Of a DNA stretch of 5,332 nucleotides, positions 1 to 4,430 are shown piece by piece. This DNA comes from Desulfobacterales bacterium (GTDB lineage Bacteria; Desulfobacterota; Desulfobacteria; Desulfobacterales; JAUCGF01), in NCBI GenBank assembly GCA_029940345.1, contig JAOZRC010000416.1:1-5332 (forward strand), read 5' to 3'. The first letter of the stretch is position 1. Each line of letters begins with the position of its first letter. Below the pieces are notes generated by a model. It was not told the origin of the DNA and searched no databases. It worked only from the letters and a program-made list of their open reading frames with translations. Made by a program: the position numbers and the translations under genes.

Positions 1-134
1 TGCTGACACTCGGTGTGGTGCCGACGTTATATGTTATTTATGACCGGTATAAATCATGGATGGCGTCGAAATGGGGGGCGAGGGACAGACTTGATCCGGA
101 AACATTCGAAAGATGCGTTAGAAGCACTGAATAA
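1..134 (+). CDS. C-terminal tail of an RND-family efflux transporter (partial, 5' end outside window)
   Basis: The frame starting at base 3 is open from the window edge to a TAA at 132-134. It reads LTLGVVPTLYVIYDRY and then a basic, hydrophilic tail (KSWMASKWGARDRLD and onward). A hydrophobic helix ending in VVP-x-LY followed by a charged D-R stretch is characteristic of the last transmembrane segment of AcrB/CusA-type RND pumps, which expel drugs or metals across the envelope. Only about 43 residues are visible out of more than 1000 in the family, so the call rests on one motif. The tail overlaps another plus-strand frame carrying cyclase sequence, so the gene's natural end may have been lost and the last 10-20 codons may be foreign. 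It could also be the genuine 3' end of an otherwise intact pump gene. Another polytopic transporter with a similar last helix is possible. Confidence 0.5.
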   Translation, partial: LTLGVVPTLYVIYDRYKSWMASKWGARDRLDPETFERCVRSTE

Positions 135-516
135 ATTGAATAAGCAATGGTTTGAATCCGGTATTGAACATCCGTTCAGAATCCGATGCGGCATCAATAC
201 GGGGATTACAACCGTCGGCAACTTTGGTTCAAAAGGACGAAAGGAATATACCGCAATCGGAATGCAGGTCAATCTTGCCGCCAGACTTGAGGCTGCGTGT
301 GAACCCGGACAAATTCTGATAAGTCATACTACATGGGAATTGATAAAGAATGAAATTTTATGTATTGAGAAAGAATCTATAAAAGTGAAGGGTTTTCACC
401 GACATGTCCGGACATATCAGGTGGATTTGTCAGAATCAGACCAACCTGAGAAAATTGAATTATTCCCGAAAAAAAATATAAGTTTGCGCCTGAGCGGACG
501 ACCGATAACGACGTGA
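13..516 (+). pseudogene. Truncated class III adenylate/guanylate cyclase (C-terminal half of catalytic domain)
   Basis: The open frame could start at a GTG at 13, but its first 25-30 residues are out-of-frame pump sequence with no cyclase resemblance. Recognisable cyclase begins at about residue 30 (base 100). Numbering from that GTG, the features are the helix KDALEALNKLNKQW (33-46), the strand RIRCGINTG (56-64), VGNFGS (68-73), YTAIG-x-x-VNLAARLE (79-93) and EPGQILIS. Asn87 and Arg91 match the transition-state Asn and Arg of class III cyclases. Thr80 sits where class IIIa enzymes have the adenine-contacting Asp, a substitution typical of class IIIb. Both metal-binding aspartates lie in the missing N-terminal half, so the product should be catalytically dead alone. 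An in-frame stop at 4-6 rules out a longer protein. Intact relatives carry N-terminal sensor domains. A 27-residue variable tail follows the domain. Confidence 0.75.
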
Positions 517-586
517 AATTTAATATGTGACTGTCTATAAATATAACAAATGATCGGGAAATATAAAATAGGGTGTGAAATGTGTG

Positions 587-1342
587 TTACAGGTATCCCT
601 GAAATTGATTTTTGACCACTGCAGTATGAACAAAATTGATCATTGTAATATAATCAAACACAGGCAAACCGGTTTTTTGCTGCACTTTATAAGAATAAGG
701 GGGAAGATCACTGCATTCCAGTAGAATTGCTCCGATATCCGGATTGTTTTGAATCATATTTTCAATAGTATCAAGTAATTCTATTTCTATCTTTGATGAA
801 TCAAGGGTGCCTTTTTCCTCCAGTATAGCCTGTCTGAATTCTTTTTTATCTTCCATCCCTGCTATCACCAATGGAATATCATCAGGGTCCACACCAACTG
901 CTTTAAAATGTTTGGCCGTAAGAGAAGTTTTATCGGCTGTAACCACACCTATTTTCCGCCCCGGTGCTAAAATCTGAAAGATAAAAGGAATTTGAAGAAG
1001 GCTGGAAAGAAAAACAGGGACAGAAACGGAAGCTGCAACTTCTTTTTGAAACAGGGCCGTAAACCCGCATCCCCCGGTAATAGCTTTTACTCCCTGGGAT
1101 TCAAGTTCTTTTGCAGCTTCTATAAAGTGCTTGATCAAAGAGTTGTCCTGTTGTTTTATAAGACGTTCCAAGGATGCCTCTTTTACTTTAATAAATTGGA
1201 CAGGAAAAGGATATGTGGTGGCATTTCCTACGTTTCCAGGTAAATATGGAATGTTTACATTCAAAATGATGATACCGATTGAAATGCCATACCAGGATTG
1301 CTGTGTATTATTTACTTTATAAATATCCATCTGTTTTTCCAT
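587..1342 (-). CDS. Aspartate/glutamate racemase superfamily protein (two-cysteine type)
   Basis: This is a 251-residue cytosolic protein, a normal length for the Asp/Glu/hydantoin racemase superfamily. These enzymes invert an alpha carbon without a cofactor, using two cysteines as an acid-base pair. Both cysteines are present in good context: Cys92 in TGGCGF and Cys210 in LLECSDLPPYS. They lie in the two halves of the pseudo-symmetric fold, which includes the strand KIGVVTADK (130-138). The same fold serves maleate isomerase and arylmalonate decarboxylase, so the reaction and substrate are not settled. The gene is last in the operon, with only 8 bp after the dctM stop, which implies it acts on an imported compound or its breakdown product. 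No good ribosome binding site precedes the first ATG. The in-frame ATG at 1330 (residue 5) has a GGA 7 nt upstream and may be the true start. Confidence 0.82.
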   Translation of the reverse strand: MEKQMDIYKVNNTQQSWYGISIGIIILNVNIPYLPGNVGNATTYPFPVQFIKVKEASLERLIKQQDNSLIKHFIEAAKELESQGVKAITGGCGFTALFQKEVAASVSVPVFLSSLLQIPFIFQILAPGRKIGVVTADKTSLTAKHFKAVGVDPDDIPLVIAGMEDKKEFRQAILEEKGTLDSSKIEIELLDTIENMIQNNPDIGAILLECSDLPPYSYKVQQKTGLPVFDYITMINFVHTAVVKNQFQGYL

Positions 1343-1345
1343 TTT

Positions 1346-1363
1346 ATTTTTTAATTAAAAAAT
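1346..1363. repeat. 18-bp AT-only perfect palindrome at the dctM/racemase junction
   Basis: The sequence ATTTTTTAATTAAAAAAT is its own reverse complement and spans the last codons and stop of dctM plus the start of the 8-bp gap to the racemase gene. A nearly identical palindrome lies inside the end of dctQ at 2663-2680. It contains no G or C, so an RNA hairpin here would be weak. It may simply reflect Phe, Asn and Lys codons in AT-rich DNA. Confidence 0.5.
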
Positions 1364-2631
1364 CTGGGAACAAATAACGTAATTTCCGGTATATAGGTAA
1401 CTAAAAGCACAACAATAATATTTGCCACAATAAATGGCAAAATTGCCTTGCTTATTCTTTCTATGGGTTCTTCCGAAATAATTGAGGCCGCAAACAGGCA
1501 GCAGCCCACAGGCGGAGTTGCCAACCCTGTTATCAGATTGATACTCATGAAAAGACCGGCATGTAACGGATCAATATTGAGCATCGTATACAGGGGCAGG
1601 AATACCGGGGTTACTATCATTATTGCCGGTATGCTGTCCATGAACATTCCTAAACAAAAAAGCATGATATTGATTAACAAAAGTATCTGCCACTTGGCTG
1701 AAACATTATCCATCAACATATCTGCAAACATCATCGGAAGCTGCTCATTGGACAAAGCCCAGCCAAACAGGGCTGCCGCCGCAATAATAATTGAAACACT
1801 TCCTGTTTCAACAGCAGAATCCTTGATAATCACCAAAAGCCTTTTAAATGACAGTGTACGATAAATAAAAAGCGCAATAAATATAGCATAAAATGTTGCA
1901 ATCACAGCGGCTTCCGTGGGGCTGACGATGCCAAGCAGTATTCCGCCCAGAATAATAACCGGCAGCAGAATGGCAAGCAAAGCATCATAGATTATTTTAA
2001 TTCCTTCTTTTGCCCCGATTTTTTCTTCCCTTCTTGGAAGGTCATGCTTTGCTCCATAGAGCTTTACCACACCCATCTGTGACAAACCGACCATCACTCC
2101 GGGAACCGCACCGGCAAGAAACATATCCCGTATTGACACCTGGGCGATTGAGCCATAAATAATAAACATCAGACTTGGGGGGATAATAGGGCCCATTGTT
2201 GAAGAGGCGGCTGTTACGGCAGCACTGAAACTTTTTGAATATCCCTTTTTAGCCATAGACGGAATCATAACCGACCCAATTGCTGTTGTATCTGAAATGG
2301 CAGTGCCTGTAATGCCGCCAAAAAACATGCTGACAACTATATTAACATAGGCAAGATTTCCCTTTACTCTGCCGACCATCAGATCGGCCAGTCTTATAAG
2401 CCTGTCACTGATTTGTGCTTCCGACATTATCTTTCCCGCAAGAATAAAAAAAGGAATTGCAAGAAGTATAAATGAATCAAATGATCTCAAAAGCCTGACG
2501 ATTACAATATCTAAAGGAAGCCCCGACCCAATAAAGTATACCAAGGTTGAAGCAATCAAAGCAAAGGGGATGGGTATTCTGATTGCCATTAAAAGAAGAA
2601 AGCAGATGATCATCAGAATTATATATATCAT
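1351..2631 (-). CDS. dctM: TRAP transporter large permease subunit DctM
   Basis: This 426-residue, very hydrophobic inner-membrane protein is the transport-carrying subunit of a TRAP (tripartite ATP-independent periplasmic) transporter, which couples uptake of organic acids to a sodium or proton gradient. Its length matches the family norm of about 425-430, and it has roughly a dozen membrane segments. Family signatures appear in order: AIPFFILAGKIM (58-69), GGITGTAISDTTAIG (105-119), the segment ending GPIIPPS (147-153), GIVSPTEAA (234-242), GMFMDSIPAIMIVTPVFLP (328-346) and TGLATPPVG (368-376). The repeated discontinuous-helix motifs in the two halves are intact, so the protein looks functional. 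The ATG at 2631 has GGAGG (2638-2642) six bases upstream. It lies 17 bp after dctQ and 8 bp before the racemase gene in the same operon. The substrate is set by the DctP partner, not by this subunit. Confidence 0.96.
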   Translation of the reverse strand: MIYIILMIICFLLLMAIRIPIPFALIASTLVYFIGSGLPLDIVIVRLLRSFDSFILLAIPFFILAGKIMSEAQISDRLIRLADLMVGRVKGNLAYVNIVVSMFFGGITGTAISDTTAIGSVMIPSMAKKGYSKSFSAAVTAASSTMGPIIPPSLMFIIYGSIAQVSIRDMFLAGAVPGVMVGLSQMGVVKLYGAKHDLPRREEKIGAKEGIKIIYDALLAILLPVIILGGILLGIVSPTEAAVIATFYAIFIALFIYRTLSFKRLLVIIKDSAVETGSVSIIIAAAALFGWALSNEQLPMMFADMLMDNVSAKWQILLLINIMLFCLGMFMDSIPAIMIVTPVFLPLYTMLNIDPLHAGLFMSINLITGLATPPVGCCLFAASIISEEPIERISKAILPFIVANIIVVLLVTYIPEITLFVPRFFN

Positions 2632-2637
2632 GGAAAA

Positions 2638-2642
2638 CCTCC
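2638..2642 (-). promoter_or_regulatory. Ribosome binding site of dctM
   Basis: GGAGG on the minus strand, six bases before the ATG at 2631, fixes that ATG as the dctM start. It falls inside the 17-bp gap after the dctQ stop, so dctM has its own translation initiation within the shared transcript. Confidence 0.85.
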
Positions 2643-2648
2643 GGATAC

Positions 2649-3143
2649 TTATAGTTCAAGCATTTTTTTAATTAAAAAAAGTAAAATTAAAAGAGCGCAC
2701 AAAGGAATGGAAAGATAGACTATACCGACTGAAAACCAGGGTATAATAGGTGTATGAACCGGCCACATGGAAATCGAATGCTTCAGCCCCAGGATGATGA
2801 AAACAAGACAGACCCCTGTCATTATTATACAGTGAAACAGGTCAAAAACAAATTTTAACCTGGCATGGGCCTTTTCATAAATAAAGTCAATCTGAGCATG
2901 GCCGCCTTCAATATATGCAATACCACTTCCCACTAGCACTATAAAAATATATGCATAACGTGAAATTGTATTTGACCAGGCTATCGGGCTGCTAAAAAAA
3001 TATCGCGATACTATGTTGGCGCCCAGTACAAGAATCAACCCCACCATTAATACAAACAAAAAAAGATTGCTCGCATTTTTCAGTTTTCCCATAACGCTGC
3101 CAACTATTGTTGCCATTGTTTCTTTTATTGTGGTGCTTTCCAT
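2649..3143 (-). CDS. dctQ: TRAP transporter small permease subunit DctQ
   Basis: This 164-residue integral membrane protein has four predicted helices at about residues 27-44, 62-80, 99-120 and 136-158, the standard DctQ layout and size. DctQ pairs with DctM in the inner membrane and helps dock the loaded periplasmic binding protein. The family pattern W-x-x-x-x-x-RY-x-x-x-F-x-x-x-x-G is seen at Trp56, Arg62-Tyr63 and Gly72, followed by GGHAQIDF (80-87), which holds the conserved His82. The usual acidic pair after the Trp is replaced by Ser-Asn. The start at 3143 is preferred because GGAGG (3152-3156) lies eight bases before it. The in-frame ATG at 3158 would add five residues, but it overlaps that binding site and has none of its own. 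The gene follows dctP after about 117 bp and precedes dctM by 17 bp. Confidence 0.92.
   Translation of the reverse strand: MESTTIKETMATIVGSVMGKLKNASNLFLFVLMVGLILVLGANIVSRYFFSSPIAWSNTISRYAYIFIVLVGSGIAYIEGGHAQIDFIYEKAHARLKFVFDLFHCIIMTGVCLVFIILGLKHSISMWPVHTPIIPWFSVGIVYLSIPLCALLILLFLIKKMLEL
2663..2680. repeat. 18-bp AT-only perfect palindrome inside the 3' end of dctQ
   Basis: TTTTTTTAATTAAAAAAA is a perfect palindrome within the codons for the last DctQ helix and its lysines. It shares the 16-base core TTTTTTAATTAAAAAA with the palindrome at 1346-1363, so the two lie just before the ends of two successive genes. A chance origin from Lys, Phe and Leu codons in AT-rich DNA is quite possible. Confidence 0.5.
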
Positions 3144-3151
3144 GGCAGAAA

Positions 3152-3156
3152 CCTCC
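3152..3156 (-). promoter_or_regulatory. Ribosome binding site that sets the dctQ start at 3143
   Basis: GGAGG on the minus strand sits eight bases upstream of the ATG at 3143 and overlaps the alternative upstream ATG at 3158 (it reads ATGGAGG). A ribosome using this site would start at 3143, giving a 164-residue DctQ rather than 169. Confidence 0.75.
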
Positions 3157-3217
3157 ATCAGTATACTTTTTCAAGTTCTAAATCCCATAAATAGTTTACC
3201 CGATGCTACAAATCTTT

Positions 3218-3249
3218 AAAAAAGCATGTTGCAACATCAGGCAACTTTT
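3218..3249 (-). terminator. Weak hairpin followed by a T-run in the dctP-dctQ gap (possible attenuator)
   Basis: Read on the minus strand, the region after the dctP stop contains GTTGC, an eight-base loop and GCAAC, followed by ATGC and six T residues. An overlapping 12-bp perfect palindrome, ATGTTGCAACAT (3226-3237), offers an alternative fold. The stem is only about five base pairs, so this is at most a partial terminator or RNA-processing stop. In TRAP operons such an element would let the binding protein be made in excess over the membrane subunits. Apart from this, the 117-bp gap shows only the dctQ binding site. Confidence 0.3.
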
Positions 3250-3260
3250 ATACATCATCG

Positions 3261-4310
3261 TTATTTCTTTTTATATGCTTTAGGCAGTCTGGCATTTGGA
3301 TCAAGATACTGAATTTCCTTGTACCATGTTTTCCATCTCGGCTTTTTATTAAACCATTTTGTATAAACCGCTTCAGAAGCTTTTTTAAACGGAGCAGTAT
3401 CAGGATAGGTTACAACACTTCCCTCTTTTTTTACTTTTTCAATAAATTCGCTTTCCCTTGTATACTGCCATGCATCCGTTAATTCAATTGCCGCAGTGGC
3501 AACCTCTTGAACGATTGCCTGTTGTTGGGCAGTCAGTTTTTTCCAGGTTTTGGGTGAAACAAATAGTATTTTTTGTGTCCACATCTGATTTAAAATTGCA
3601 TAGCTTGATACAACTTCACTCATTTTAAAAATACAATTGCAGTAAACACCTAAGTCATCCGCCTCCACCAGGCCTGTCTGCAAAGAGGTATAAAGCTCTC
3701 CCCAGTCCGTTGGAGTAACCGTAAACCCAAATGATTCGTAAATATCAATAAACAGGGGATTCTGCATACATCTTAATTTTATACCTTTACAGTCTGCCAG
3801 ATTGTTTATGGGTTTTTTACTGGCAATCGCAAATCCGTTGCAGTCAGAGTATATACCAAGAGCAATCATACCGGTCTTCTTGCTTATTTCTCTAAGAACT
3901 TCCTGAACAACGCCTGAATGCCTTGCAACCTTGTAATGGTCCATACTTTTAAAGAGATAAGGAAGTTGCAGGAACTGAACATCATCGTAATAACCGGCGA
4001 TATGTCCTGCACTGGTTGCCGCGATATCAACCGTCCCTAACCTGGCAAATTCCAAAGCCTCTTCTTCGCTGTTTGTCATTGTACCCGGATAGACAGCTAC
4101 TTTTATTGCTCCGTCAGTTTTTTCTTCAATTAATTGCTTAAATGTCTCGGCAAGCAGTTGATCGGCATCGAAAACATTGTTCTGGTGCGCAAATTTCATC
4201 TTGATGGTTCCTGCGCCCGCGTAAGTTACTCCAAATCCCGCCATTGCAACCGTTAAAGCAAGAATAAAAAATAAACTTTTAATCATTTTAACGTTTAACT
4301 TTTTTACCAT
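3261..4310 (-). CDS. dctP: TRAP transporter periplasmic substrate-binding protein DctP
   Basis: This 349-residue secreted protein is the solute receptor of the TRAP system. It traps the ligand in the periplasm and hands it to DctQM. A Sec signal peptide is clear: Lys-rich N-terminus, hydrophobic core at about residues 11-29, and a likely cleavage at an Ala-x-Ala-type site near 31-33. The mature part begins IKMKFAHQNN, the usual first strand. Family marks include LPYLF (116-120), GIKLR with Arg180 (the conserved ligand-carboxylate salt-bridge residue), and WGELYTSLQTGLVEADD (203-219). The canonical DGQEN-like end of that motif is altered to EADDL. The mature protein has five cysteines (157, 174, 181, 224, 226), many for this family. 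The ATG at 4310 has AGGAG (4319-4323) eight bases upstream. It lies between the opine dehydrogenase gene and dctQ. The ligand is unknown beyond a probable carboxylate. Confidence 0.95.
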   Translation of the reverse strand: MVKKLNVKMIKSLFFILALTVAMAGFGVTYAGAGTIKMKFAHQNNVFDADQLLAETFKQLIEEKTDGAIKVAVYPGTMTNSEEEALEFARLGTVDIAATSAGHIAGYYDDVQFLQLPYLFKSMDHYKVARHSGVVQEVLREISKKTGMIALGIYSDCNGFAIASKKPINNLADCKGIKLRCMQNPLFIDIYESFGFTVTPTDWGELYTSLQTGLVEADDLGVYCNCIFKMSEVVSSYAILNQMWTQKILFVSPKTWKKLTAQQQAIVQEVATAAIELTDAWQYTRESEFIEKVKKEGSVVTYPDTAPFKKASEAVYTKWFNKKPRWKTWYKEIQYLDPNARLPKAYKKK

Positions 4311-4318
4311 TGTCTGAT

Positions 4319-4323
4319 CTCCT
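4319..4323 (-). promoter_or_regulatory. Ribosome binding site of dctP
   Basis: AGGAG on the minus strand lies about eight bases upstream of the ATG at 4310. This supports that start over the in-frame ATG at residue 9, and it keeps the Lys-rich beginning of the signal peptide. Confidence 0.8.
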
Positions 4324-4334
4324 TTTTAAAAGTT

Positions 4335-4394
4335 TCAAAAATTTGGTATTCCTTTGTTTACTACAATTACTGTGAAAAAACCTTGTGTGAGCAT
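4335..4394 (-). other. Possible 19-codon leader frame after a very strong Shine-Dalgarno site
   Basis: A minus-strand ATG at 4392-4394 opens a 19-codon frame (MLTQGFF and onward) ending at TGA 4335-4337, 24 bases before the dctP ATG. It directly follows the near-perfect ribosome binding sequence at 4393-4404, but GGAGG is only two bases from the ATG, too close for normal initiation. No family is recognised. It may be chance, a leader peptide coupled to dctP translation, or simply untranslated leader. Confidence 0.15.
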
Positions 4395-4404
4395 CACCTC
4401 CTTA
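4393..4404 (-). promoter_or_regulatory. Extended Shine-Dalgarno sequence in the dctP leader without a well-placed start codon
   Basis: The minus strand reads TAAGGAGGTGAT, complementary over its full 12 bases to the conserved 3' tail of bacterial 16S rRNA. No ATG, GTG or TTG lies at the usual 5-9 base distance. It sits 27 bases past the opine dehydrogenase stop and about 80 bases before the dctP start, which has its own site. It could act as a ribosome standby or mRNA-protecting site. Function is inferred from complementarity only. Confidence 0.5.
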
Positions 4405-4422
4405 ATTTTCCCAAATTTTCCC
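4404..4422 (-). repeat. Tandem direct repeat of GGGAAAATT, 10-bp period
   Basis: Two exact copies of the nine-base unit lie at 4414-4422 and 4404-4412 (minus-strand sense), separated by one base. The spacing is about one helical turn, as expected for two side-by-side protein contacts. They lie just after the opine dehydrogenase stop and directly abut the extended Shine-Dalgarno sequence. No regulator family is recognised, and a chance duplication in AT-rich DNA cannot be excluded. Confidence 0.45.
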
Positions 4423-4430
4423 ATTATCAA

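Noticed and set aside
517..586. Terminator for the two converging transcription units
   Set aside because: The 70-base AT-rich gap has short repeats such as GTGTGAAATGTGTG, but no GC-rich stem with a T-run on either strand.
992..1322. Two overlapping plus-strand frames of 63 and 83 codons opposite the racemase gene
   Set aside because: They overlap each other and the racemase coding strand, with no recognisable protein feature.
1448..1864. 138-codon plus-strand open frame opposite dctM
   Set aside because: It lies wholly antisense to the strongly conserved DctM sequence and shows no family motif, so it is a shadow of that gene.
2477..2659. 60-codon minus-strand frame across the dctQ-dctM junction
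   Set aside because: It is an out-of-frame overlap of the dctM start region with no domain signature.
3144..3158. Upstream ATG at 3158 as the dctQ start
   Set aside because: It overlaps the GGAGG that serves the ATG at 3143 and has no ribosome binding site of its own.
4393..4404. Plus-strand match to the 3' end of 16S rRNA, suggesting an rRNA gene end
   Set aside because: Identity stops after about 12 bases, and the sequence to the left does not resemble the 16S terminal helix. The minus-strand reading as a Shine-Dalgarno sequence explains it.
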